Part shown: one piece after another, positions 10,560-61,187 of the stretch
Layout: each line of letters opens with the position of its first letter
Position numbering within the stretch: position 1 is the first letter of the stretch
NCBI RefSeq assembly: GCF_041146795.1
Contig: NC_135187.1
Span: 21,087,056 to 21,151,055, forward strand
Direction of reading: 5' to 3'
Length of the DNA stretch: 64,000 bases
Origin: Maylandia zebra
Lineage: Eukaryota > Chordata > Actinopteri > Cichliformes > Cichlidae
Made by a program: the position numbers and the translations under genes
The notes under the pieces: generated by a model
Database searches by the model: none
Seen by the model: only the letters and a program-made list of their open reading frames with translations
Told to the model about the DNA's origin: nothing

Positions 10560-12949
10560 AACAAAATATAGTTTTTGTTAGCTACTTTTAGTTACTTCCA
10601 GTTCTAGCGAACTATACTAACCCTCGCTCACGACCACGATACAAAACATTGTAACTTGTGCTTCAGTTCTCCTTTCATGAGGCTTCTCTTTGTGTTATAA
10701 GTTGTTGCATTTCATTAAATCCTGATCCACAGTTTCTGTTCAGGTGCTCGCAAACTACTGCCAACACATAACTGAGTACACACAGACCTATAGAGAGAAA
10801 CGTGCCTCGAAAGTGTTACGAGACTGGTGCGGTATTTATGCACAATTTTTCAAGTTCAGCTTCACGAATCAGATAGTTTACTCCTTGAAAAAACGTACAA
10901 ATGTCTAAAACAGGTAAAATCACTCTCACTTCCTCACTTTTTTTGTTTGTTTGTTTTGCTTTCAAAAGTCAGTGCACATCTGCAGATAGAGGGATCACCG
11001 TGGTTGTGCATCACTCTCAGTCGCCCTCTGGAGTGAGTGTATGCCAACTAATCTCTGTATATTTTAAATATAGATATAATCCATGTAATGTGGAATAAGA
11101 CGTTGACGCTAATCTTACCATTCTCTGGTAATAGCAGGCTAACACTAATGTTCGCTAATGACTAATCCTGAATAATTCACGAAGTCGTAGCAGTTTATTT
11201 AAACCATATATTCCCTTACTAGGCTACTGTGTAATGCCTTTAGTTGTTAAATCTATGTTTTCTGTTGGAGAGGTGTCTTATTCTGTTTTTTTAAGATAAA
11301 CGAAATGCCTACTTTAAAAACATACATTAAAAGGAGGAGGAAGAGGAAGCTCAGATGTCCCGGTTTTACACTGGGACATGAAGGCAGCCTACGTTTGTGG
11401 ATCTGTGCAAAGCTGGCAGTCTGAAATTCTCAAAACCAGATGTGGCGATCCGTGCGCACATATTTAAGGTTTTGTAAGGCAGCCAGATGAATGTGAGACA
11501 TTTACATGTACAGAAAGTTTTTGGAAGAGAAAATCCTCAGATTTCTGAAGCTAAACTCTAATTGCTTTGTAAATGTGTGTGCACTGGATTTGGACCATCT
11601 ATTTTTTTGTGCAATTTTATGCAAATCATTTGGTTGGATTTTCATGCCTGGCTTCAATCGAGTGGGATTCAAATTACCCCATTTACCTTAAATATGATAT
11701 TGTTTGGTGTGTTTCTGAAGGAAAAGAAAGCCAATTATGGTGTTAATGTTTTATTAATCTTGTGTAAGCCATACACAAATGTCATTATTTTAAGAGCAAA
11801 CCAACCCTACTTCATTTAACTTAACTAAGTTTAACTTATATTAAAACTGTGTCTACAGCCAAGCACTGTTTTAATGTCTTTATATTTTAATCCAAGCTCA
11901 TAATAAAAATCTATGACTCTCTCACACAAAAAAAATGCACACAAATCACTGCACACTGGAAATCTTAGTTTACACTTTGTAAGACCTTTCTCTCCATATA
12001 GACCCAGTCTTTACTGGTTATTGCCACACTTCTTCCTTTTGACATGTGTTTGAGTGTTGGCTGTAAAATGGAGCCTGTCTTTGTTTCACTTCCCTTTTTT
12101 TTTTTTTTACCATAACTTTACCATTCCTCCTCCAACATTATTGTGTTACTGTCTTTCCTCATCTAACGGTGTTGCACCATCAGCTTCTTCTTGATTTCTC
12201 CATAATTCTAAATCTGCTGCCACCTGCAGAAACCCGGCTGTGGTGCCTGATTTGCAGCAAACTCAGCATGTCTGCTGCTATATCCAGTTGGTCAGATAGG
12301 AGACAAACAAAGTAAAAGAAAGAATAAAACACACAAAAATAAATACTTTTTTTAAAAAAAGCTTTCACCTTCCAGTCGTCCACTTCTTTATGTGGCAGTG
12401 TGACCTTGCAACCGGTCACACCAACACACCAACATTTTGCGGCATGAAAACTCACATTTCTATCATTTTTATTTGGAAATGTTCTCATGTTTTAAACTTT
12501 CAATACAAAAATTTGACTTGAAAACAGCAGAAAAGCCTTTGATTTTTCAGTTTATGAAAAGAATCCAGACATTAGACATTTTCAACATGACCGCAGTGGA
12601 AATAAATGGTTGCAGGAAATCTTGTGAAGCTAATTTGTGAAGTTAAATGGTGAGAAGAAAAAAAAACAGAAGTTAAATGGTGACTGTCCAGTGACGCAGA
12701 AGTATCAATTTAAACACAAAACAGCCAACAGATACTTAAAGTAATCTTACGTGGATATAACATCAATTACCCACTTGCTGTCTTCTTGTGAAGCTGATCG
12801 GCTTCTATCTCAGATGAGGCAGTGTGTCTAACAATTTTCAGCAAAATCTTGACAAATCTTGAAGTAAAATAGTTTAAAAAATTTTAAAAATTAAAAAAAG
12901 AAAAAAAATATATATATATTCAACATTATTTGTGCAGCCCCGAGAAATC
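10108..12949. other. Spacer between the two granulin genes
   Basis: No gene is visible. It contains the (CA)n/(TA)n microsatellite at about 10495-10559 and otherwise unremarkable AT-rich sequence. A minus-strand AATAAA at 12468-12473 could end the granulin gene 2 transcript. Small open frames here lack family motifs. Confidence 0.45.
10495..10559. repeat. (CA)n(TA)n microsatellite
   Basis: About 25 CA units followed by a short atatatatata run. Confidence 0.95.
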
Positions 12950-14676
12950 TCAAGAGTAAGAATTTCTGCATTTCAAGGAGGAGGCCTCGCAGGTGTATCC
13001 ATACTCACAGCAGTGCAGACCATCTGCACAACACTGGCCCTGAAATCAGTCAAAAGTGTTTGTGTTAGAACAAAACACCAACCTTATTCCAGCAAGAGGT
13101 GATGGCATTTCTGGGATTTATGTACAATCCTTACCAGTGGGTAGGGACAGCAGTTCCACTGGCCTGAGGATGCCTGGCAGCAAGACATCCCCCCCTGGCA
13201 GTAATGTAGGGAATCACAACGAATGACTTGAGCCTCAGGGGAGCCGACGTGTGTTAGAGCTGGTTCTGGTATCTGCAAAACGGGAAGGACAAGCTAACTA
13301 TTAGCCTGTTCCTCTTATCCAAAAATGAGTCCATTCATCAATTCTCTTAAATGGGGGATAAAGTCTATCTGAGCTGTCACTCAATGTACACTTTGTATGT
13401 AGGGATGGGAATTGATACAAATTTATTATACATCGTAGCATATCAAAGACATTACATTTGCGAAAACTGACTGCATGCTGTGGGTCAAATGTTTGCAGGT
13501 GCTTGCAAAGTTGCTTCAGCAGCACGATGCAGTTGTTTCTGTCCTGTATGCACTTTGCACCTTACCATTGCAATCTTGTCCTTTTAAGCAATAAAAATCA
13601 AAGTAATATCCACGTCCAAGACTGTGCCACTGTTGTCCTCCTCTGACAAGAGGAACCGATAAACAGAGTGTGCAAGCAGACTAACAACTCCAAGGAACTG
13701 AACTTTTTCTGTGTGTATGTGAGCGTGTGTGTGATTTTATCTAAAAGTCCTTAAAAAAACTGGTTTCTTTTTGTATTTAATTAATCAAGTTAAACCAGGA
13801 TTTTTTTTTACTTTACTTGGCCATCTAAGGAGCAGCAGTATTTCTGAAACCCACGAGGAAAACTACACAGAGCTAAAGGATGCAAAGTTGCAAAAATCAG
13901 CAGCTGTCCAGGTATGCTCTCATCGTGGTAAGAAACAGCTGATGCACGTGCACTTCTTTTCTTGTCACATATAAAATGATTACAGCTGTCTTGCAATATA
14001 AGTGAGCAAACCCACAGCTGTCATCACATTCATGTGACTGGTGAACTCATGTGATCCTGCGTTATTGCTTTATTTATTAACTCCTTGATTCTTTGTGTAA
14101 CATCGCTTCTTTTCAACAAAGTGAGGAGTTAAAGCGACAGGCAGCCTTTAAATGTTGTAAGCGCAGTGTGTCCTACCTCGTTCATGCTCTCTTTGTCCTC
14201 TGACATAGGGATGACAAAGGCAGGTACTGAAGGCAGCGCTGGCTTATAGAGGAAAGGGTATGTGAGTTTCTGTGCAGCGTCCTTCTTCACCATGGGAATG
14301 CTCAGCCACGGCTGGTCCAGTTTCTCACACAGCTGTGTCACCAGGTTACAGCGATACCCTGACGGACAGCAGTGGGCCATGTCTGCGCAGCACACTGCCT
14401 GCAGAGTGAATAAGACTTATTTCCAATCTGACTTCCAAAACCAACAACAAGCAAAACAATAAATAAAAAAACAAAACAAAGCAACAACACTAATGGAAAG
14501 TTATATTTGTGTGAATATAGACTTACTTTTGGATACTGACAGCAGCCATATCCATACTCAGTCTTGCAGCAGGTAGAGATGTCTGAGCAAGTACTCCCAT
14601 CAGGACACGTGATAGAGCAAGAAGCAAATCCCCACACAAACACCCCGACTGACAACCACAGAGTGAGCCTCGACAT
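12950..14676 (-). CDS. Short secreted granulin, gene 2 (right copy, intact)
   Basis: Coding exons are 14676-14527, 14398-14177, 13272-13135 and 13039-12950. All junctions are phase 0 with GT-AG borders, giving 199 residues and a TGA at 12950-12952. A signal peptide (about residues 1-20, ending FASC) precedes two granulin modules. Module 1 runs from CPDGSTC to LCEKLD across exons 1 and 2; module 2 runs from RCDSLHYC in exon 3 to LKC in exon 4. Exon breaks fall inside modules, between half-granulins, as in other granulin genes. A linker with KLTYPFLYKPALPS separates the modules and has a counterpart at the C terminus of gene 1. The spacing of CC pairs is regular and no cysteine is missing. A 5'UTR exon ends at 14942. 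The product should be secreted or lysosomal. The two genes share order, strand and promoter type, so they are tandem duplicates. Confidence 0.9.
13490..13655. repeat. Dispersed repeat, copy B (unknown family)
   Basis: This is the partner of 195-400, lying inside the 904-bp intron of granulin gene 2 between exons 2 and 3. The match covers most of its length with scattered substitutions and small gaps. The family is unknown to me. Confidence 0.5.
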
Positions 14677-15018
14677 CTGGAGGGAAGAGCATCACAGTGA
14701 CTTTTTCCTTTTCCCTTTAATTCTTTTCAACTGACATCAAGGTGATATTAAAAAGTAGATAAAGTGCATATTTCTTCGCAGCTTACAAGTCAGACTTTTT
14801 GATCATATGTACTCCTGTACCTACAGTTTCACGTTCGCTTCTTTGAAAACTTCTTGCTCTCAAATTAAACTTACAAAAGAGGATATTAAACCAATAAATT
14901 GCCCATAAAAGATTTTAAAATCAAATCTTTGAGTCACAAACCTTCAGATAGGGAGGAGATTCAACAGTTTCCTGTCATATATTTCGCACTTCCACTTCGC
15001 ACTGAAACTTGCATGGCT

Positions 15019-15025
15019 TTTTATA
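15019..15025 (-). promoter_or_regulatory. TATA box of granulin gene 2
   Basis: On the minus strand the sequence reads actataaaaagcc. It lies about 25-30 bases upstream of a predicted start near 14990-14995. The non-coding first exon ends at 14942 with ctatctgaag before gtttgt and matches the first exon of gene 1. Confidence 0.65.
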
Positions 15026-16660
15026 GTGCAGGTAAGACCCGCCCACTGAGGAGCAGCTGAGAGCTTGACTTCACATCACAGCACTTCTGTCCTGTGACAG
15101 TCATATAGCAGTTTTTAAGGTTTCTGGAACTACTGTAGCTCACGCCCACAGATAAAGCTTCTATTTTTAAAGGGAAATGCATTGTTTACTGGGAAACTTA
15201 AAGATTAAACAAGGCTTTATGAGCACACATTAACCTTTCATACCTCGCACTGTTTTGATCACAAGACCTGCCTGTGAAGTCTCACTGAGACACAGTGCTG
15301 TCACTGTGATGAGTGGGTAAATGTTCTCAAACTTTTATTTGGCCTTTACGCTCACAGTTGGTGAAAGCTTTATTTTTTTTATTATTATTGAAATCACCTA
15401 AACTACGAAATGCCAGCACATCTTTGCTCAAAGGAAACCAATACCCCCACCCCCACCCCCACATTAATTCTCAGTTCCCACTTTTATACGTTAGGGAAAT
15501 TACTGCATGCCAATCCATGGCTAAACGTGTTCTACTCTGCATTTTTCTATCCAGGTATGCTTTTACTGCACTGGCAGCGCATTTGGGATCATTGTCATGA
15601 TAAAAAATGAAGCTGTTGCCAACCAGATGATTTCCAGATGGTATTTGCATGGTGGTCCAAACTCTGAAAGAACTTTGTTTTCATAATGCCATCAATTTTG
15701 ACAATATATCTCAGCCACTTGCTAAAATGGCCCCAACCGTGACAGAGCCTCCAGCGATCACTCTCCTGCATTTATAGATGGCAATTTGAAGCTAAATTTT
15801 CAAAGTTCATAAGACCTGTTGCCACTGATTTTCTGTCCTGTTCTTGTGTAACTTGACATTCCCCAGCCTTTTCTCCTTGTTTCCTTTACTTAGGAATGGC
15901 CTTTTAACAGCCACCGTCCCTCTGAGACCATTTCTGATGATCTACCTGCTGTTCACTGAAGCTGAAGGGCCCGATGCACCTCCTAGGTCTTTTCCCCCCC
16001 TTTCTTAAGGATATGACTTTCAGATGGTGTTCATCTCCTGTGGAACCACTTTGTTGGTATAAAAAAAAGAATTTTATTTCTGTCAGTGTTATCTTTGCCA
16101 TTTTTCATAGACTGAAGCCTAGATACAATTTAAAACTGGTTCTTTGCCAAGTTGTGTGTAGACACAAATAGGTTCATCCCTCAGGTTGTAAGGTGCTGTT
16201 TTTATGCTTGAATCATTCACAGGTCAGAGTTAAGTGGCTTAACAAACAAAAAAAAATCCTCTAAAAATGTCAGGTAGAAGCACTGGGCTGAAAGTGAGTG
16301 AAAGCCTTTCAGAAAGCCTGCAGAACTGTTGCTTGAGACCACTTGAAAAAATACGAGTCTGGCTCCTTAGAGACAAAATATGGAAAAATGAAGCTCATAA
16401 CACTTTCCACAATGGTGTCACACTTTCGGCTCCTGTGGTTTCATCGGTGAGGCATCTCATTCATTTCGAGGTATGACAGATTCAAACACAAAGTCAGACT
16501 CATGGTTCAGTAACAGGCATTTAAAGTCTTAGTGAGGCTTACATATTTGTGTTTCTTTTTCCGGTTTCAGAAACAGAATGGAGAACTGGGTCCAGCAACC
16601 TGGAGACCTGCAAACAACACTTTCTGGCCTCAGTGTTGTAACTACATAACAGCAGCAAAG
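15026..16660. other. Intergenic between granulin gene 2 and fam133b
   Basis: The main content is the Tc1-type transposase fossil at about 15480-16110. The rest shows no gene. The fam133b transcript probably ends near 16650-16670. Confidence 0.5.
15480..16110 (-). mobile_element. Tc1/mariner transposase fossil
   Basis: Reading the minus strand in several frames recovers transposase pieces in the right order. From N to C these are EHHLKVISLRK (about 16010-16045), VAVKRPFLSKGNKEKRL (15860-15915), NRTENQWQQVL (15808-15842), VKIDGIM (15685-15710) and FIFYHDNDPK (15580-15615). The last is the catalytic DND stretch of Tc1 transposases, followed by a degraded AYLDRK. Several stops and frameshifts separate them, so this is an old dead copy. 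I did not find convincing terminal repeats. Confidence 0.85.
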
Positions 16661-16673
16661 GTTAAAACAATAC

Positions 16674-16679
16674 TTTATT
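16674..16679 (-). terminator. Probable fam133b polyadenylation signal
   Basis: AATAAA on the minus strand, about 610 bases past the fam133b stop. No other perfect signal was noticed between it and the stop. Confidence 0.5.
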
Positions 16680-16979
16680 ATTGAACTCCATTGTTTGTAC
16701 AACTACACTGCAGTGTAACAACTCATCTAACAAAAACAATTATCCCTTGTATTACTGTATGACTGTGCAGCTCATTTCTTACAACAATGGCCAACTTCAA
16801 TATGAAGCTGGCGAGACATCTGGTCATCACGTCTACATGCATCACGCAGGCACTAGCATCAACAGCCTCGTGTAGCAATGAAAGATGTCAGGTATGAAGC
16901 ACAGAGGCTAACTCCTAGAGGGCTAGCGTTCTGAAGGCGGTGGGGAGTGCCAGGCACACTCAAATCTCCAGAAAGAGAT

Positions 16980-17015
<36 letters not shown>
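16980..17015. repeat. (G)36 tract in the fam133b 3'UTR
   Basis: A pure G run on the + strand, which is (C)36 in the fam133b transcript, about 270 bases past the stop. Length is uncertain, as homopolymers of this size are prone to sequencing and assembly error. Confidence 0.9.
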
Positions 17016-17017
<2 letters not shown>

Positions 17018-17287
17018 CAGTCCTGTCTTTGAGTGAACTTCAGACCAATAATGCAGAAAAATCATGGTGGTAAAACAAAACAAAAAAGATATGCACTATT
17101 TGTTTCCACTTAGAGGGACCAGCACTTTCTTCCCAATTTTCACTTCACACATAGAAGCCGAGCATTTAGGCCTGCTGCTTCCCCTGTATAGGTGGAAATC
17201 CCCAAAAATTGGATGCGAGTAGTTTTTGGTAGTCAAAGGCAAACATGACTCTACTTTTGAGCTGTCAGAAAAATGGAAGACGTGTTT

Positions 17288-22994
<5,707 letters not shown>

Positions 22995-23254
22995 GTCGAG
23001 TCAGCAATGGGGAACAATATCCAAAAGAAAGAACAACCATTTGTGTCACCTTGCTAACATTTACGTAGCCACTTCGAGTTGATAAAAGCTCGACTGATTC
23101 TTCTTCTTCGGCTGCACAATAGGCGGCTGCCGTCGCAAATACTACACTACTGCCCCCTTCTGGAAAAGAGTAGGATTTTGTGTCAGAATCCAAGTAGTGT
23201 TGTGCGACATTGCGAAATAAGCCAGAAATTAATGCTATTACTAATACTTTTATT

Positions 23255-23823
23255 TTACTTCTTCTTCTGGCCGCTCCGTTTAGAGGTCACCATAGCTGAT
23301 CCTCTTTCCCCCATCTCACCCTATCGCAAGCATCCTCCTCTGTCACACCAACTCTCTGCATGTCTTCCTTTTTTCTTCTTGCCTTGCAGCTCCATCTTCA
23401 ACATCCTTTGTCCACTATATCCACTATGCCTCTACTGTACAGGTCCAAACCATCTCAGCCTCGCCTCTCTAACTCTAACTGCTGAACCTGAGCTGTCCGT
23501 CTGATATACTAATTTTTAATCATGTCCACTCTGCTCACTACCAGGTTGACATCTTCATCTCCACCTCCCGTCTTTTTGTCACTCATACATCATAGCAGGT
23601 TTCATTATCATCTTGTAAACCTTCTCTTTACTCTTGAGGTTATTCTTCTGTCACAAATGATCCCTACGACAATCTCCTCCCTGCCTAACCCCTTTTTCGC
23701 CTCTCTTGTGCACTGCCTGTTGCTTCGCATGGTTGACCCCAGGCATTTAAACTCATCTACCCTCACTATCTCTGCTCTTTGCTGTTTCACTGTTACACCT
23801 GTTTCCCTCTCATTCATACACAT
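23255..23823 (-). mobile_element. RTE-type LINE fragment (reverse transcriptase C-terminal end)
   Basis: The minus strand encodes recognisable RTE tail pieces in order: NERETGVTV, DEFKCLGSTMRSN and GIICDRRITSRVK (23608-23810), then LRWFGPVQ (about 23440-23465) and QRMLKMELQGKKKKGR (23370-23420). Frameshifts and stops are frequent. It is a 5'-truncated old copy just upstream of fam133b. Confidence 0.85.
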
Positions 23824-24316
23824 TGTGAGAAAGTATTAAAGCAGGTGGCATGTTTCAGTTCCCCTATGATATGCAGAGATAAGGAGTAGGTTGTAAAGAA
23901 GAATAGAAAGCAGGAAACTACAAAGGAACAGTTGGGGAGTGTACCTTTCTATGTGAACGTTAGGGGGTGTGGCCTTGAATGTCATTGATAAGGAAACAAC
24001 GTATTCTTTGTATGACTCGGTTTGCTGACTGTAGTGGGCGTAGGGTGGGCTCACCTGTAACCCCCGTGTCTAATCATGTGATTTAAAGGTTGCAAGATGC
24101 TTGTGGGACTACTAGATAAATATAGGGCAAGTCCCTTAAGGGAGCGCCCAGAGCCTTTATAATGAACAGATTGAGGAATTGCTCCTCAGATCCACTTGGT
24201 GCTTGCTGTGGCTGCATGTAGTGTGATCTCACAACACGCATTGGTAATAAAGCTTTGATGAACGAAAACTTCAGCCTCATCTGACTCTTCTTCTCCAGCT
24301 GGGATATCAAACAGAT
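23824..24316 (+). repeat. LTR-like segment, possible solo LTR
   Basis: On the + strand this stretch has a TATA-like ataaatatagggc (about 24114-24126) and, 120 bases later, an aataaagctttgatga polyadenylation-like site (about 24246-24261). This is the promoter plus poly(A) order expected in a retroviral-type LTR. A TG start and CA end can be chosen, but I found no matching target duplication, so both the limits and the identity are tentative. No internal retroviral genes are adjacent. Confidence 0.4.
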
Positions 24317-24580
24317 CGGTGAGGTCGAGAAGTGAACCTGAACATGTATTCTGTTGTTTCAGTACTTTCTCTAGTCCCACAAAGTCCGTGCATTTCCTGA
24401 CCTTCTCCATCAGCACTGAAAGCAAACAGATTCGTAGCGCTCTTTCTCAGCATGAAGCCACACTCCTGCTCACTAATCGCCTCTTTCCCATTTCTTCATG
24501 TATGCCTCACGAGCATTATCCCTCTGTATTTACTCCAACCCTGATAAATAAGTCCAAACAACATTAATAAAAAGCTGCTT

Positions 24581-24586
24581 TTTATT
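24581..24586 (-). terminator. Probable cdk6 polyadenylation signal
   Basis: AATAAA on the minus strand inside ctgaataaaaagc, at the boundary between repeat-free sequence and the RTE/LTR-like spacer. A shorter 3'UTR using an earlier signal cannot be excluded. Confidence 0.45.
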
Positions 24587-26238
24587 CAGCTGGTGCAACA
24601 TAATAATAAGACACCGATGCATTCATACACAAGTATAATGCCAATCTGAGTGATGGATGAAGCGACGTTCAAAAATAGTGACACTGCTTAGAGTTCAGCA
24701 GTGGAGTTCAGTTGTTATGAGACTGAAGAGCATTACAGATCGGTTAAATCATAAGAAAGCACACAGTGACTGTATTAACTGTAATGAGATTAAAGCAGTC
24801 AATATTTTAAATGTAAACCTCCGTGTCTAACGCATTTGTAGCTTTCATTGCATTGTAGATGCCACTTACACCAGAAATGAGTCGTTATCAAATAGAAAAA
24901 AAAAAAGAATAAATCACACAGTGTTAAGCAGACGTGTATTTCTGTCATGTTTGCCACCTGGCCATTAGTTTGTGGCAAGAACAGTTTATACAGGCAGTTA
25001 TCTTCAGACAGTAAGAACTACAGTAACATATATTTGATAAATAGTAAAGACAGTAGATTGTGATCAATGATACGATCCTTAGACAGCTTGACAGAGAACC
25101 TGAAGAAGTTGTATTGTAGTCATTCAGTAACCCAGAGATGTGCAAACTGTGCCCGAAAGGTTTCGGACGTCCGTGGAGAGAACCTGAGAAAGTCAGAGAT
25201 TGAGTCTGTGTGTGTCTGTGTCTGTGTGCTAAAAGCACTACCTGTTACGAAACCCAAAAACAAAAACCAGTGTTACAAAGTTACTGTTCTGCAAGAACTA
25301 CTAAATACAAAAATACAACTCTGGAAAAACTTGCTTTTACCTCGCGGGTCAAAACTTAACTTGGATAGAACGGCACGCCAAGGTAAAATAAAGCAGAAAC
25401 TGTACACAAAATATTGTGCATCACATCGTCATCAAAACTACTGGAAAATCCGTAGTAGTTCTCAACACATGGTAAAAGAAATCCATCGGAACAACCCACC
25501 CCACGCAAATAAAACAGAAAACAAAGAAACACCTCTTGCCATGCAACATTCTGCAGACCCTCGCTACTCTACGTCTATCCGTTTTAACGACATGTCTATG
25601 TGCTGACAAACGCACATATCAAAAGGTTTCTATTGTTACAGCTTGTACTTTAGAACTAGCACAATTTACTGTACAGTACCAATGCTTTTCCTTTATACAT
25701 TCCTTACAATGTCAAACTATTCTTACACGGACTCTACAATCCTTTAACGAGTTGGCATCACTGGTGTAAGAACACTGTATACCCCAGCATTAAAAAATTT
25801 TTAAAAAAAAAAAATCAAGTTACAAGTATATAAGACTCGTCAATAAAATTAAAATTAAATACAGAATATTAGTGACACAAAAGTGTGCCAAAAATTCTAC
25901 CATGTTGAATGAATAGTGCTTGTGGGTCTCTCTTTGACACTTCCTGCAGATCTGTCTGTGCATTACGGTATGATTTGGAAAGAAATAATTGGATTTCACA
26001 ATAATTATAAAACAAAGAGTTCACGATGGTACAGCTAAAAGTCATTAAAAAGTCAAAGTCTATGTAAGTGGTAGGAACAACTCCAAGATGTCTCATTGTC
26101 TCAGCACCGATATCAGCCCCGTTACGAGTTCCTCAATGTGTGCAGAAACCATTAGAATCCCGCTACTGGTCTGCAGTTACTCTACACTTCCACAAGGTGG
26201 CACCATTATTATAGGTAAAACTGGAATGATAATGGACA

Positions 26239-26246
26239 TGGCAGTG
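26239..26246 (-). promoter_or_regulatory. miR-34/449 seed match (8-mer) in cdk6 3'UTR
   Basis: The transcript strand reads CACTGCCA, a full 8-mer site for the miR-34/449 seed. CDK6 is an established miR-34 target in mammals. A second site lies 58 bases upstream in the transcript. Confidence 0.55.
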
Positions 26247-26303
26247 GGTGGCTGGTTTGTGATGCCTAACAATGTCTGAGTACATGAGCGTGCTTATGTC
26301 AGC

Positions 26304-26310
26304 GGCAGTG
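26304..26310 (-). promoter_or_regulatory. miR-34/449 seed match (7-mer) in cdk6 3'UTR
   Basis: The transcript strand reads CACTGCC followed by G, a 7-mer-m8 site. Its centre is about 65 bases from the neighbouring 8-mer. This is beyond the distance at which paired sites usually cooperate strongly, though both can act. Confidence 0.5.
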
Positions 26311-27629
26311 GGGACAATAAATGTGCGTGTGAAACGTTCGTCTTCTCACTGCACACACCAGCAGTAAGCAAGCTATTTATAAAAACAAACAAACAAGACA
26401 ACAAAAATAAAGAGGCAGGTGAGATCCATCCAGGCTCTGGTCTGGTCCTCTATCTCTCTCTCCTGCAGTCCAGAGTCTTTTTTTTTTTTTTTCCATTGAT
26501 AAGGATAAACACTGGGCATAAGGAGGTTTCCGCTCTTCGGACTCTACAGTCCCAACTCCAAATCCATATGAGGATTGGGTCACTTTGCATTGTTACACAA
26601 CATTTCACATCCTGAAAGCAGCATTTACAATCCATCAGTTCGTGGAAGGATGACAGCTTGTGTGTGCAGGGTTCTGGGGGGCATTTGGTGCCATCCGTTT
26701 GACGCCATCTTCACCCGCTCCCTGCTCCCCAGAGCGTTTTATACGCCCCAGGGGGAAAGTATTTGCCCACTGCAGTCTGTTTTAGGCTTCGTTTTATATG
26801 TAACGTAAAACCAACATTAATGATGCTTTTTTTGACACTGATTATCAGAAAAAAAGCCATAAAGACAGAACATTTAACGAAGCTACCTATTAAGGAGTGC
26901 GAATGTTACCGCTCTAAACCGTGTCACACTTTGCATCAGCTCATACAACTCATTGCTTATCAGGTTTCTGGTATCAAGGGTCTCTACCTTTCAAAATAAA
27001 GTATCTCCAGGTGACTGCTGTTGTGATTTGGCCTTTATCTTTCCGGAATAAATAAAACTGAATTGAACTAATGTGGCTGAGCGCTGCTGATGGAGACCCA
27101 GATGTGCTGTTGTTTAGTTAAGATCACGCCTGCAGGGCCCAACAGCTGGAAAATCTCATTACTTGTCAGCCTGTATTTGGCACTTAGGGCAAACATTAAA
27201 ACACAGCTCGGCAATCGCCCTCAATTAAAGCTTTCTGACCAATAACTAAGTGCTATAGGTTGGTGGTGACGCATCTTTGCAGGAGGCCACTGAGGCCTTG
27301 AGGAGAGAGATCAATGAAGCAAAGGATAGATTTTGAAATTCACAATGTAAACCTCATCACAGTGTGGCGTCATCATGATGGAGAAAAGCTGCAGTACTCA
27401 AACACTGATGCCTTTTCTGGACTCTTAAATATTTTCTTGAGATGGTGAGCTCTCCTGTAACCAGCTGTTTTGTTTTTACTTGATTTGAGTGGATTTGTTG
27501 AAAGGGAAACCTTTTTTTGGTAATCAGTGCCAAAAAAAACTTTAATGTACTTTGATTTAACGCTGAAATAAAACATGACAAACTTTTTAGGAACGGTACG
27601 GTAAATACTACTTATAGCCAGGGGAACGT

Positions 27630-27655
27630 GGGGGGGGGGGGGGGGGGGGGGGGGG
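27630..27655. repeat. (G)26 tract just past the cdk6 stop codon
   Basis: A pure G run on the + strand, that is (C)26 in the transcript, starting 24 bases after the cdk6 stop. Confidence 0.9.
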
Positions 27656-27679
27656 TTAAAGGGGAAAAAAAGAGGACTT

Positions 27680-61156
<33,477 letters not shown>

Positions 61157-61169
61157 TTTTGCAGAATTT

Positions 61170-61187
61170 CCCCCCCCCCCCCCCCCC
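61170..61187. repeat. (C)18 tract in the cdk6 5' leader
   Basis: On the transcript strand this is a run of 18 G, starting 13 bases upstream of the cdk6 ATG (61156) and preceded by a GAA-rich stretch. Confidence 0.9.

Larger units (their letters stand above)
24560..27679 (-). other. Probable cdk6 3'UTR
   Basis: About 3.1 kb follow the cdk6 stop, with no recognised transposon, before a minus-strand AATAAA at 24581-24586. The transposon-rich spacer starts shortly beyond that. Mammalian CDK6 also has a very long 3'UTR. The stretch holds two miR-34 seed matches, a miR-15/16-type seed match (26617-26623) and a (C)26 tract in transcript sense close to the stop. The exact 3' end is inferred. Confidence 0.55.

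Noticed and set aside
16859-17083. Poly-proline open frame
   Set aside because: It is the reverse translation of the (G)36 tract in the fam133b 3'UTR.
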